Origin: Geosiphon pyriformis
Lineage: Eukaryota; Glomeromycota; Glomeromycetes; Archaeosporales; Geosiphonaceae
Reading direction: 5' to 3'
Assembly: GCA_016748015.1 (NCBI GenBank)
Contig: JAAOMT010000563.1
Coordinates: 90,590-154,589, forward strand
Length of the DNA stretch: 64,000 bases
This document shows, piece by piece, positions 36,802 through 49,100 of the stretch (its first letter is position 1; each line of letters starts with the position of its first letter). Position numbers and translations under genes: made by a program. The notes beneath the pieces are model-generated. The model had not been told where the DNA came from and made no database searches. It saw nothing but the letters and a program-made list of their open reading frames with translations.

Positions 36802-38199
36802 ATGTCCGAGTTTCCAACGCTTAAAAACGACCTCATTCTTCGCGCTGCTACTGGTACGTAAAACTACCTATATATGATGTCTGAAAATTTAAAAAACCTG
36901 CAACCACTGATTTTTTCTGATGTTAACAGGTCAACCTACCGAGCGTGCACCAGTTTGGATAATGAGACAAGCTGGAAGGTATTTACCTGGTAAAAACCAA
37001 AGCCCTAATATTTATGCTGCAGCAAATTCCGAAATAATTTGGCGTTGCAAGTACACACAAACCTTTTATTTATTAAAAAGAGTAATCAAATAATGATCTG
37101 TTAGCATTAAGTGGATCTACTCTCTTCCATTTTGTGGATAGAATTTCGCGAGGAACGTGAAAAGCACGATTTTTTTACAATCTGCCGAACTCCAGAACTC
37201 GCAACCCTCGTGACGTTACAGCCGATTAATCGATATGATGGGTTATTAGATGCCGCCATCATATTTTCTGATATTCTTGTTGTTCCACAAGCCCTTGGGA
37301 TGACAGTAGAGATGTTGCCGGGCAAAGGTCCAAACTTCCCTGAGCCTTTAGTAACCCCAGCCGATTTGGGGAAGCTGAAGGACAACGTAGACGTGAACCA
37401 AGAATTGGGTTATGTATTTGATGCGATCACAATGACAAGAAAAGCTTTAGAAGGCAGGGTGCCATTAATTGGGTTCATCGGTGCGCCTTGGACTTTGATG
37501 GCGTACATGATTGAAGGGGGAGGAAGTAACACTTTATCAAAAGCAAAGACATGGATTTTCAAACATTCAAAGGAAAGTCATGAATTATTGCAAAAAATCA
37601 CTGATGTGGCAACAGAATTTTTGGTGGGACAAATAAAAGCTGGTGCTCAGGTAAACATGGATTATTGGTTTTAATTTGAAATCATACAATATGATTGCTT
37701 ACTAGGATGCGGAATTTTTTATGACTAGATGGTTCAAGTATTTGAATCATGGGGTGGTGAACTTTCTCCACAAGATTTTAAGACCTTCTCATTACCATAT
37801 TTAACTCAAATCGCAAGACGAGTCAAGGAGAGGCTCATCAATGACAACATCCCCCTTGTACCAATGACAATTTTTGCTAAAGGCTCTTGGTATGGCCTTG
37901 AATCGTTGTCTCAAAGCGGCTATGACACTATTTCATTAGACTGGACTGTGGATCCAGTCTACGCCAAAACTATCACCAAAGGGAAAGTTACGCTTCAGGG
38001 AAATATGGACCCGAGCGTATTATACGGTGGTGATGATGTGATTCGTGAAACGGTGCGAAAAATGTTGACAGCTTTCGGCACGAATGAAAGATATATAGTG
38101 AATTTGGGTCATGGAATTTTGCCCACGGTCGATCCGGAAGCGACTAAAGTTTTCTTAGAAACAGTGCATAAGGTTGGATTGGAGTTGAACAAAAATTGA
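36802..38199 (+). CDS. HEM12: Uroporphyrinogen decarboxylase (spliced, 363 aa)
   Basis: This enzyme converts uroporphyrinogen III to coproporphyrinogen III in the cytosol by four decarboxylations, the fifth step of heme synthesis. Exons are 36802-36853, 36930-36989, 37142-37650 and 37729-38199 (stop TGA 38197-38199). The introns (76, 152 and 78 bp) are all GT-AG, and joined phases give an open frame of 363 codons, the usual family length. The start ATG gives [18 protein letters not shown], matching the normal N-terminus. Signature segments are [10 protein letters not shown] (residues 29-38, with the substrate-binding Arg30 and Arg34), [12 protein letters not shown] (catalytic Asp81), [16 protein letters not shown] and [12 protein letters not shown] near the C-terminus. 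TTCTACAG just upstream of the ATG could be the acceptor of a 5' UTR intron. Codon and base use is normal, unlike the surrounding decayed DNA. It appears intact. Confidence 0.96.
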
Positions 38200-38679
38200 G
38201 GAGGGTCTTCGATCTTATTTTCAGCCTTGTAAACTTTAATCGGTAGCTACATTCCGACGATTAAACTCGGGTAGAAGGATCTGTATTTTGTCTATTCGCA
38301 TGAACACAAAATAAATTACTTCTAAATTATTTTTAAGGATATTAATCAAAGCTTTATTGATTCGCTAACTGCATTCATCAGTTCAAGCTTAGCATGAGTT
38401 CAGATTCATTAACGATTCTCACTTGTAGAGAACTAATAGTTAGATTATTTAACTTAAAAAGATTCTAAATCCACGTTTATTTGAAGATCAATTAACAGAA
38501 ATCATATGAAAAAAAGGTTCCTCTGGATACTGACGAGTCACATTAAAAAGATTTGTTCACTTATCCTAAAAGCTCATATATACAAAATATCTATGTTCCA
38601 GAAAAGCTGTTGATTCTCTTGGTAAAAAAAAATTCCCGATTTTTTAAGTAATTTGTTTCCAATATTCAACAACGTACCA
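38200..38679. other. 3' flank of the decarboxylase gene
   Basis: No coding sequence. Composition is more balanced than the LINE spacers. It probably holds the 3' UTR and polyadenylation site of the decarboxylase gene; no specific signal stands out. Confidence 0.45.
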
Positions 38680-39138
38680 TTACATCATATTAAGGATTGC
38701 ATGACCTCAAGGCTCCAAGCAACGCCTGGAGAAAAATTCCCGAGCACCATTTTTATCTCTATCCATTATGGTCTTACAATTTTGGCGTTTATACATCTCA
38801 AATTCCTTGATGTTTTAGATGTTTTCACACCAACTGCAAGTTTTGGACATACAAACTTCATTTTGAATGATAATACAAACTCTCAATTCCTCTGTTTTGG
38901 CTATTATATGTTGTCAAAATTGATAATATGTCCAACTGAGCATGTTTCGAACGATTTTTTGTGTAATATTCCTCATTTTTTGTCAATACCTCGAAAGAAG
39001 GAATGATAATGACATTAACTTTCTAAGTAAAAAAAGCAATGATTTTTCTATGGATTTTGGTTGCAAATATTTAATTTTTGGTCAAATAGATTCTGCTGCT
39101 TTTTTAAGTCTTTTAGCCTTCTTTTTGTTACATTGAAC
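38680..39138 (-). pseudogene. Fanzor/TnpB-type nuclease, C-terminal remnant
   Basis: The minus-strand translation shows the conserved C-terminal part of the TnpB/Fanzor family of RNA-guided nucleases. In order these are a Lys-rich segment (KKKAKRLKKAA, near 39110), VNVIIIPSFEV (near 39005), IVRNMLSWTYYQF followed by a stop (near 38940), the first zinc-ribbon half SKTCSWCENI (Cys codons 38827-38838), the second half YKRQNC (one Cys replaced by Arg), and DRDKNGAR (38740-38763) with the third RuvC Asp. It ends at a TAA at 38680. In-frame stops and at least two frame changes break it, and the N-terminal part with the first RuvC motifs is missing. It lies tail to tail with the decarboxylase gene. 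The family call rests on the ordered motifs and is fairly secure; Fanzor type is not assigned. Confidence 0.78.
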
Positions 39139-39329
39139 TATGTAAATATAAATATAAGCAATATGTTTACTTTCATGAATGCTAAAAATCAATAAAAACT
39201 GTATGAACAAAACTATTTGCTTAGAGTATATAAACTTTTTTTATATCTTATAAATTCAGAAAATGTTTACTTATTTAGTTATTTTGTATAAATAAAATTA
39301 CTTTTTGTTTTGTGCTTTGTTTTAAAATA

Positions 39330-40547
39330 AAAAACCCATAAAAGATTTTTATTAAGTTTTAACAAAGTGTGTCTAAATACTATTTAATACAATATATTAA
39401 ACTAAGTAATTTAAATTAAATATGTTTTACATGTTTTTTACATGTGACCAACCACCCGAATCAATTAAGATACTAATTAAGCTGAATTAAAAGAAGCTAG
39501 AAATAAATTTAATTTACTAAGTTTCTTTATAATATTATTCAAATTTTGATTATTAAAAACAGCCTAGTTTTTTTAATACTATTTTTAGTATTAGAATAAC
39601 AAATTTATTACAAAGTAATTAAACATTCAATAATGTCATTATTCAAAAAAGATGCTTTAACAGCACCAATTTTGTTTTTATTTATGTTATTGAATTTTAT
39701 TCTAGCTTTAAAATTAACAAAACAGACTAGCCAAAAGATTAATAAAGTTCTTAAAAATATTTATTTTAATAATTAAGTTTTTTTTATTTTGAAATTTTTA
39801 CATGTATTCTTAGCCAAAAGAAAAAAACTAAAATAATTAAAAAACTAATTGGTTTAATAACAGATTTAATCAAAGCAGTTAAATTTAAAATTTTAAAAAA
39901 TTTAACTTAGAGCAAACTATATAATTAATAACAAAAATAACAGTAAATAAAGCCAAAAACACAGCAATAAAAAAAACCAAAAAAGCAATCACTTTGACAT
40001 ATAATTTTGAACCAATAAAAAATAAATTAACACTTTCTAAAACTTTAATAAACTTAAAAAAAACAAAATCATTTTACAATTTATAAAAAAAAAATTTAAA
40101 TTCTAATATTTATAATAATAATAATATTTAAAAGTCTCTTATTAAATACAACATTTATACAAAATACTAATTTTTAAAACAACAAGATTCAAACTTCTAA
40201 AAAATTAAAAATTATAACAGTAAACATTATTAATAATAAAAATTAAAAAAGCAAAAAATAAAGCAAATATAAATACCAACTTAAAAAATTAAATTACTGA
40301 TTTTAAAAACAATATAACTCAAAAAAAATTAATTAATTTGGCTTTGAAAATATCTTTTAAAATAATAATTTTTTTTGGTTAAACAAAATAAAATTTTAAT
40401 ATTATTTTTTTTAATTAATACAATTAGTTATTAAAAACAGCAACAGCAAAAAAAGTTCTTAAAATAAACAAACTTTAATTTAACTAAAATAATAATACCA
40501 AAAACATTAAAACCATTTTTAATATTATTAAAAAATATGTTATAAAA
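39330..40547 (-). mobile_element. Decayed ORF1-only element (third copy of the G/H family)
   Basis: The left end (39330-39470) is the reverse complement of the shared LINE/G/H 3' tail; GTGACCAACCAC near 39450 corresponds to the tail hairpin. Moving right, 39622-39637 (AACATTCAATAATGTC) matches the complement of element G at 57044-57062, and about 39985-40060 follows the complement of element H around 59480-59540. The order fits an ORF1-only element with no ORF2 between tail and ORF1 C-terminus. Beyond about 40060 the alignment fades into A-rich DNA. It is almost free of G on the plus strand. Confidence 0.65.
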
Positions 40548-40800
40548 GTAAAAATACTTGGAATTGCTGATGCTTTTGGTGTTTATTTTGGTTTCTGTAG
40601 GTCATGTTTATTCTTTTTTGGTATTGGCAATGATATTTCAGTTCACATAGCTGTGTAGTAGTGTCTTGATCAGTCTAAGTGGCTGGTCACATGTAGAAAA
40701 AGCATAATTCGCACCTAGTTTAAATTATTTGTATGATGTATTATATTAGGTGGTGTTTAGACCTTACTCGTAAAGCAATAAAAATAAAAAATAAAAAAAG
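40548..40800 (+). mobile_element. LINE 3'-end stub (5' truncated copy)
   Basis: It encodes only the last about 35 codons of ORF2 (GIADAFGVYFGFCRSCLFFFG, 40560-40650) and a TAG near 40655. The family 3' UTR follows with GTGGCTGGTCAC, then an A-rich end at about 40780-40850. This is the classical product of incomplete target-primed reverse transcription. It is less decayed than the fossil to its left. Confidence 0.85.
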
Positions 40801-41369
40801 TAAAAATAAAAAAATAAAAACCATTACAAAAATTTTTGTAATCTTAAGTATAATTAAAAAAAATTATCAATAAAAATTTTAATAATAATAATCAAAAAAA
40901 CATTAAAAATAAAATTTATATAAAACAATTTTATATTATTTTTTGAACTTAATTTAAGTTCAACAAAAAATTAACTAAAACTAATTTGATTTTAAAAATA
41001 ATATTAAATATTATAATAAAAATTATCTACTTAAAAAATTTTTAACACCTAAAAATTATTTTTTAAAAATAAAAAAAAATTAATTTAGTTTTTATTTAAT
41101 CAATTTAATTTTTAAAATCAAGTGATTTAATAAGTTAATTTGTTTTTAAAATTAATAAAAATTTGCAAAAAACATTATATTTGATAATATAACTAATAAT
41201 TAATTTTAATTTATTATAAAAAACATGTTATTGTTATTATTATCTATATTAAAATTAAAAATTTAAAAATAAAACAAGTAGAATTATATATTTAAAAATT
41301 AATTTATTAAAAACAATATAATTAAAAAAATTTTTTAATTTAGCTATAAAAATATTAAAAAAAAATTTT
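40801..41369. other. AT-rich spacer
   Basis: No coding sequence recognised; A-rich on the plus strand throughout, starting with the A-tail of the LINE stub. Confidence 0.5.
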
Positions 41370-41515
41370 TTTTCTTTCTTACTTCCAAATAATCTTCAAA
41401 GAGCACATTTTCTGAAAAAGAAGTTTTTTTTATTTTTTCCTGTTAAGTTTATATCAATATTTTTTTAATTAATAACCTCTTCATTGTGGATTTAAAGGCT
41501 GTTTCTGGCAGTGAT

Positions 41516-43358
41516 ATGTCTAAGAAAAAGACGCCTAAGGGCACTTTTCATGGTCTTGCTAGTGGTTTTTTCTTCCAAAAAAAAAAAGTGGTTTTTGGTA
41601 ATATTAAACATTTAGGTGATGAAAAGAACATTTCTTTAGTCAAACTTGGTTCTAGTGACATGTACTTGGACATAAATAGTGAGTCTAGTTGTGGTGAAGA
41701 CAATACAGTTATGGAAGACATTAACAGTGGATTACTTTTAGGCTCAGCAGCCAATACTCCTAGAGCAAAAAGTGTGGATTTTAGCATGGTCTTTGGTTCC
41801 TCTCTTGGATCTCCCAATTATAAAATAAAAGAAGAAATAGAACTCCTCCCACTTCTCCTTAGTATATCTTTGGAAAAAAAATGGATAGATCCTAAAATTG
41901 TGAAAACTCCTATGGAAGTTTCTGTTAGAAAATTATTTGCTCTAGATATCAATTTTTTAGCAGTGAAGGGCAAGTCTGCTACAGTGAAGACTCAGTTCAT
42001 CAGGAAAATTTTTTCAACAGTCAATGGTTTTGGAGAGACCACTACCTCCTCAAAATTTAAGGGGATCATCAGATCTACTTTTACTTTAATAGAAAGCATA
42101 GAACAGGCCTCATCATTGGCCAAAGAAAATAGAATCATTATTAACACTTAGAAAACAAAGTTTTTACTCAGATTGGGCTGTGATCATTAAGAAAATTCCC
42201 ATGAATACACCTAAAGAAATAATTGTCACTGCAGTTTCTGAATTTGGTAATATTAAGTCAATCAAGATACAACTAATTGGGATGTGGCAAAAGACTATAG
42301 TAGAGTTCACTAATTCAGACCAGGCTATGCAGCTAGCATCCAAATGATTATTCCTGATTGGGAAAAATTCTGTGCATATAGCCATAGCTGTAAGAAATTG
42401 TGAGACTTGGGCTTCTAAGAACCAGTTCAGAGTGCTTTTGTTTACTTTGCTAGTAAAGACAACCACACATAATCTTGGTGCTCTATTGGATGGGGCTGGT
42501 GGGAAAATATGTGTAATCAACCATTCACTAGAAACTGGCAATTGAACTTACTGTGTTATCATTAACTTTGAGTCTAAGAGTGGTCTTGAGTCTGCATTTT
42601 ATACTGAACCAATTTTCGGCAATATGAGACTTTCCTGAACTAGATTGGACTTAGTTCAGTGTGAAAAGTGTGGGAAATTTAGACACTCATCTTTGGAGTA
42701 TAATGCTCCTAATGTCTCTGTGTTGTCAAACCCAAAGTCTTTTAGAGGAAATACTTTTGGTATAGACCAACTTCAATTGACCAGGTTGTATGCTAAAAAA
42801 AACATTCTTATCTTTTGTCCTGCTGCTTTTGGTGGCCAGTCATGGGCTTAAGTGGTTTCAATGGCCTCACTTATTCATAGTTCAGTTGCTGGCTCTGGTG
42901 CTGGCTTTTTTCTCTCTGGTGCTTATATCTTGGGTGGTTTTTTTTCTCCTCTTTCTGTTGGTGATTTTTCTTTGAGTGCATATTTGGTATCTTTGGAGTG
43001 TTTTCTTGAACTTTTAACAAATCAAGTTTCTGGTATTTTGTGTAAGCTCAGCAATGTGGAATTAGTGTCTTTGGTTCTTGTTTTTCTCTCTTAGGCTTCG
43101 ACTGGCTCTGCAATTTCTGATTTGGGCTCAGTTATAGATATGGTTATGGATAAATCTGAGATGGTAGCACCTTTTCTCTTTTTTGTTGCTGATAAAGTTC
43201 CAGTTTTGGGCCCAAGTAGTTCCAAAATTCTAACCACTAAGATAGGCTGTTTGGAATCTAAGTTAGTGGCTCTTGAAGCCTCTATTGGTTCAGTTTTGGT
43301 AAAGTTAAAGCTGATTTGTGTTGGTTCAGGTTTATTGGCCTTTTTTTCTCCTCAATAA
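41516..43358 (+). pseudogene. LINE E ORF1
   Basis: It starts at ATG 41516 (MSKKKTPKGTFHG). The first about 212 codons are open. The RRM-like part follows with stops near 42150-42340. The zinc knuckle near 42660-42702 reads CEKCGKFRHSSLEY, so the last Cys has become Tyr (G-to-A). The C-terminal part includes YAKKNILIF, a stop in SWA*VV near 42850 and another near 43094. It ends at TAA 43356-43358, where other copies have TGA: the G-to-A change altered both this stop and the ORF2 start. Confidence 0.86.
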
Positions 43359-46300
43359 GTGGTTTGATCTGAAAAATAGCTACCTGTAATGTTTGGGGTA
43401 TCAATGTTTCTGCCAAGCAAGAGGATATTGTTCATTGGCATAAGGAATCTGGGAATGTGGTTTCTATTATTATGGAGATAAAGTTAAGGTCTAATATTAG
43501 GTCATGGATAGCCAATAAGTTTAATGGAGTAAAAATATTCTCGATGGGCTTGGACAAGGGTTTTCTTGGTGCTGAAGTAGCAATAATTATGAACAATAAT
43601 TTGGCTCATTATGTGTGCAAAATTGAGGAAATTCCAGATTGGGTCATCTTGATATGGCTCCTGTTCAAAGGCAAGCTTTCAGTTTCAATTTTGGATCTAT
43701 ATGCTAGTGCTTCAGCTGGAGCTAGATTTAGTCAAGCCTTGGAGATTAATGCATTTATTACTAAGACTATTAACTCTAGTACTTTTTTGGTTATTGGTGG
43801 GGATTTTAATCAGAGTGGTTCAAGAAGAAGTGCATGTTTTAGATTTTGTTCAGATTTGGGTTTGGTTAACTCACTCAGTGGATTTTCTTTGATCAAAGCT
43901 CCCACATGGAGCAATTCTAGAGGGGTTGAAAAGACCATAGACTTTGTTTTTATTAGTGCAAGTTTGGCTTCTATGGTCACTGGGTGTGCTGTTAGTTCTG
44001 CTTCTGAATTTTTTGAATCTGATCATAAGGCAGTTTTGGTCTTAATTAATTTGGATGGTCTTGTAGATGTCAATTTGAACAGCTTGCATAAGCAGGCCAA
44101 TAGGGACAAATGGAAGTTTAAAATTAAGTCAGCTAGTGATGATCAATGGTTGCAATTCAAAAAGTGTTTTTCTAGTGAGTTTTAGTTGAGATCTGTGAAC
44201 TTTGACATCACAAAAAAAAATGGAGATTTAGATAAGATGTGAGACATTCTTAGTGAGATAGTAGTTTGCTCTGCTGATCAAGTGTTTTCTAAGTTCTGGT
44301 TTAATGATTTTGAGTGTTTAAGGAATAAGGTTTCTTCGAAGTTCTTTAAGCTGGAATTATTAATCTCCAAACTAGTGAAGGATTTGAGTTTGCATTGGGA
44401 TCCTGTGGCTAATTGCTTTGTTAATGCCTGGTCTGTTGTTGATTTTGAGGAAGCCTCCAAATTTTGTGCTATGGTTGATGGTAGTGCTGATTATGATGCA
44501 ATTTTTGGCCACTTGTCAAGTATTAAAAAGAGATATTATAGGTCCAAATATTTTGAATTCAAGAATGCCAGGGATGTTGTTATTAGAAAGACAGTTGACA
44601 AGTGCATAGAAAATTTTTGTACTGACAAAGGCCATATGATTAAAAGTGTTTTGAAATGGCCTTTTCATAAGGTAGTCTTCGATCATTTGGTGGTTAATAA
44701 TGATTTGGTTTTGGAGCCTGGTAAAGTTAAATCTGTAGTCAACACTATTATAGAAGGTTGGACGAGAAAACATGCAATCTCTGATGTTCTGCCTGCTTGT
44801 TGGACTGCCTAATATGCTCTCCTAAGTTATGTTGATGATGATGCATTCTCAAAAATTATGTGCAATATAGAGTCTGATGAATTTTTTCATATAATTAAGT
44901 GTTTACCTGATGATAAAGCTGCTGGTTTGTCTGGCATTCCCAATAAGCTTTGGAAATATGGTAATACATGGGTTTTGGGTGGTTTGTTGGATATTCTTAA
45001 TACATGTTTGGTGTTAGATGCAATGTCTGCTCATTGGAGATGTGTATGGGTGTCTATAATTCTGAAGCCATATGATTGAGAAGGGATTCTTACTAACATC
45101 AGACTGATTGCTTTGATTAAAACATCTTGAAAGATATTGTCTAAGATATTGTTTGACAAAATCTCTGTGGCTTGTAGTAGATTTGATGTTCTGCAAGGTG
45201 ACAATTTCTTAGTTTTGAAAGACATATCCATGCAGACCCCAATTTTTGCTATTGGTTTGATTGTTGAGGACACTTTGGAGAAGAATAGGGAGCTATGACT
45301 GGTTCTTCAGGATATGTGAAAAGTATATAATTCTGTTGGATGGTTTTATCTATATAATAATTTGGCTAGAATTAAGATGTGTTCTTGCTTTACTAGGTTT
45401 TTTGACAGCCTACACAATGACAGATTCAATCATGTCATGACTAACTTTGGATTCACAGATGGTTATGTTGTTCATGACAGTCTAGATCAAGAAAAAGTTT
45501 TCTCATCTTTGTTATAGAGGATCTTTTATGATCTTTTGCTCTGCAAGATTAAGCATTGTAGTGATTTATTTGGATATAGGTTGAATTCAAAATTTTTTAC
45601 TAAATCTGGCAAGCTAGATTTTAAAAGTAGCTTGACATTTTTTCTGGCTGCTGAAGCTTTTGTGGATGACACAATATGGATCGGAAATAGTATGACTGCT
45701 ATTCAGAACATTTTAAATATAGCAAGTGAGTTTTTTGGGATCAATGACATCTCCATTAACACAGATAAGATGGCTGCCATACTTATCAACATGAGGGTAG
45801 AGAATCCTCAGTTGTTTATTAGTGGATTTGCTATTTCAATAGCAAAAAAGAAGGAACCACACAGATACTTAGGCATTTTTTTGTTTACAGATGGTCTTTC
45901 TGTATCCAGTTTTGCCAAAGCACACTCAGATGTTTGGTTTTTTACCAATCTAATATTGAGAAAGTCCATTTCAGACAAGCAATTTTTGTATCTGGTGTCT
46001 GCTGTGCTTCAGTCTATTGTTAATTACAGGATTCAATTCAGCTATGTTTTGGCACATATGTGTGAGAAATGGGACAGACTGCTCAGAAAGGGGCTGAAAC
46101 TCAAGGCCAGCTTATCTAGAGATTTCCCCAATGAGGCTATATATCATCTTGAACTGTATAGTCTCAAATCTTTTGGCCAGTTGCAAGCTAAAAATCTATT
46201 GGCCAGTGTGGTTAGTTTCACCAACTCTGGTGGCATCCTCAGCAGGTTGTTCAAGCACAGAGCCATGGATCTACAGGCCATCAGCTGGATGCTCTGGCAA

Positions 46301-48064
46301 TCTTTTAGTTTTCTGATTAAATTGTTAATTAATCCAATCAATTGCTTTCTGGCTAGTATGACCAACACACTTGCATCATGTGGGTCATTATTGGTCAATA
46401 ATATTCCTAATGTTTTCCGGTCTGGTGTTGGTGTTCCTGTTACTAATGTTTTGGGCATAGTGTGATACTTAAGCATGGTTGCCTCTTTAAGAAAATTTGG
46501 GATTGTGTTCATGAATCAGCTTCTAAATTGTAATGATGTGTGCTTCACTTGGAGCACTTTTTGCAGATAGAAAAAACTGGATCCCAGAGGTCGGGTTTCT
46601 GATTGGTTTATCTTTTTAATCTCATTCATTTCTAGTGGTGGTCTAACTGGTGTTGGTGCTTTGGATCACCATTTTGTTTCAGATACACACTTATGCAATT
46701 TTGGCTTTATTAATAGTTATCTTGTTGAGAACGGACCTGGCATTATAAGTGTATACACAAATGGGTCAGTCAAGAGTTTGGGTTCTGCAGGCACTTGTGG
46801 TAATGCTGCTGCTTACTTCTCAGACATTGATTTGAGTGTGGGGGTTAAAATTTATGGCTTACTTTCTTCAACTCTGGTGGAACTTTAGGCTATTGCTCTT
46901 GCTTTAGAATGCACTTTAGTTTCAAGCTCAGTTATGTTGTTCACAGACAGCCAGACTTCTTTGAAAGTGTGTGCTTTGTTGGTCAATTCTGTTGGTCCCA
47001 ATTTTTGCAATAAATGCTAAATTAAGAAGGAACACATTCATTTTACTATTGCTTTTAAGAGACTTTTGGTTTGCTGGAATAAAGTCAAGGGTCACTTTGG
47101 GGTTGTTGGTAATAAGCATGCCAACTTTTTTGCTAATGCTGCCACTAAGTCTAAGTTTGTGCTGCTGGTCAGTGTGGCATATCGATTCCTTACTGTGGAA
47201 GACCAACTTGTTTCTGGAAATGCTCGTCAATTTATTTGGTGTCTATTTGATGCTGTTAATTTTGTTGGCTGGAAGTCCAAGTGTGTGGGTGGCATTATTG
47301 ATTTAAATTTTGTCAAACAATTTGATATGCACCAAATCTTTTGAGTTTGGCACTCCAATAGTGGTATCCACTCTGGCTTTTCCAGCTCTGTTACTGCGAC
47401 ACTGAGATCTTACTTCATAAAAGCTCTTCATTGTAGGCTGCCCACAGCTGTGAGGAAAAAACAGTACAGATCAAGTTATCCTAATGTAGCATGTATTCAT
47501 TGTAGTTTGATTGAAGATTCTGACTATATGTTCTTATGCACCTGGGATGTTGATGCCAAAAAAAAGTTGATTTCTGACATGATTAAGATGTGGACTAGCT
47601 TGTCTGGAATCAGTAATGTTAATTGTGCTGTAACTTGCTCCTTGCATAATACTAAACTGTCAGATGGTTTGTATATGGCCCTAGCCAAGGGTTTTGTGTT
47701 AAAGGAATGGGTGGCTAACACAGTATGTTTGTTAAGCCCTGGTTCTAACAGGGGTTTGTTGGTTATTAATCTGGTCTGTGGGTTTGCAGAAGATCATTAA
47801 TCTTCTATCTGGATACTGACTGCCAAATTGAGAGTGTATTATAAGAAATACGGTCTTTTGCCAAGGGATAACTTTGAGTTTTTGACCATATCTGGCCTGG
47901 CGTCTGTATGGTCTTGTAAAATGGTTTTTGATTTTGGTATTAGGTTGGATGTATATGTTTGTTTTGGCTTATATCTTAGTTTAGTGAGCTTGTATTTTGG
48001 TTTTCTGCATGACTTTTCTGTGCTGGAAGGTTTGAGTGCATTGTATTATCTTGACTTGGCCTGA
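43355..48064 (+). pseudogene. LINE E ORF2 (EN-RT-RNase H)
   Basis: The start codon is ATA (43355-43357) instead of ATG. The endonuclease (43390-44040) keeps VIGGDFNQSGSRRS and ESDHKAVLV, both key motifs intact. The RT runs from about 44850 to 46030 with DDKAAGLSGIPNKLWKYG and an intact FVDDTIWIGN (near 45659). RNase H (about 46750-47120) has YTNGS, where YTDGS is expected. The final Cys/His motif near 47490-47545 has Tyr for His. Stops lie near 44185, 44810, 45077, 45298, 45516 and 46463. The original stop is lost and the frame closes at 48062-48064. Confidence 0.87.
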
Positions 48065-48185
48065 GTGACCAGTCACATATAGACAATGCATAAGCCATAC
48101 TTAATTTAGAGTCTTGTTGATTTTATGTACTTAGGTAGTGGTTGGGTTGCACTTATAAAAGCTTAATAAAAAAAAAATTATTTTT

Positions 48186-48924
48186 AACATTATTTATAAT
48201 AATCTTGAAAAAAATATTATGTAAAACAATAATAGAAAAACAAATTTAAATCTAAATACACAGAAAATATTATAATTTTAAAAATAATAAAAAAATAACT
48301 TAATAAGTTAGATTTAAATAATAGTATTTAAAAAAGCTTTAAATGTAAATTTTATATAAAAAAGCTTAATATTGTTTTTAATAACTAATTTTAAATCAAA
48401 AAACCATATAAAAACTAAAAATAATTTTAAAATAAACCAATTTAATTTTTATAATTTTATTAAATATTAAAGTAAAATTATTTTTTAAAATTAATAATAT
48501 TATTAAAAATTTAAAAATTTATAATTAAAGTTTTTTATATAAAAAATAAAAACTTAATACCTTAATAATTTATAATACTTGATATTTAATTTTTTTGTAT
48601 TATAGCAAATTTATTTTAATATTTTTTATTCTTTTATTAAGTTATTTAACTTTTATAAATTTTAATATTATACTTTTTTTGTGTTTTTTATTAAATAATT
48701 TTTAATATTATAATCTTAATAATTATATATTTTAACAAAACAAATAACAAAAAAATACAAAAAAACAAAAGAAAATAAAAATTTAATAGTTTATTAATAG
48801 TTATAATCAAAAACTATTGGTCTAAAATAATAATAATATTAGTATTATGTTTTTGGTATTTGTTGTTTTAAAATAGTTTAAGTTAATTAATTATTATTAA
48901 TTATATATTTTTATTATTTATAAG
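48186..48924. other. AT-rich spacer
   Basis: No coding sequence or recognisable repeat end; almost only A and T. Confidence 0.5.
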
Positions 48925-48929
48925 TTTTT

Positions 48930-49100
48930 GAGAGTTCGGATGTGGCCACTGGTGGTAAGACTGTTGCAAATGCAATGAGTTTTGATACTTCTGTTATTTT
49001 GAAAATGGAAAAAATATTGAAGAATCTTTTAGTTACAGTTATGAGTCTTTCGGCTAAAATAGAAAAAAATGGTTTTGTTTCTGCTGTTTGTTCTTCCTAA
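48930..49100 (+). pseudogene. LINE F ORF1, last 55 codons
   Basis: It encodes SSDVATGGKTVANAMSFDTS and a short helical tail aligned to the ends of ORF1 in copies B and C. It closes at TAA 49098-49100, a former CAA, one codon before the ancestral TGA that overlaps the ORF2 ATG. Confidence 0.75.

Larger units (their letters stand above)
41370..48185 (+). mobile_element. LINE copy E, full length, decayed
   Basis: Its 5' UTR (41370-41515) shares the opening segment with copy C. ORF1 and ORF2 are full length but broken by many stops, nearly all at former Trp, Gln or Arg codons. The 3' UTR (48065-48185) has GTGACCAGTCAC at the hairpin position and ends in A10. Length is about 6.8 kb. Confidence 0.88.

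Noticed and set aside
38653-39006. Plus-strand 117-codon open frame 3' of the decarboxylase
   Set aside because: It is antisense to the Fanzor/TnpB remnant, whose motif series is on the minus strand.
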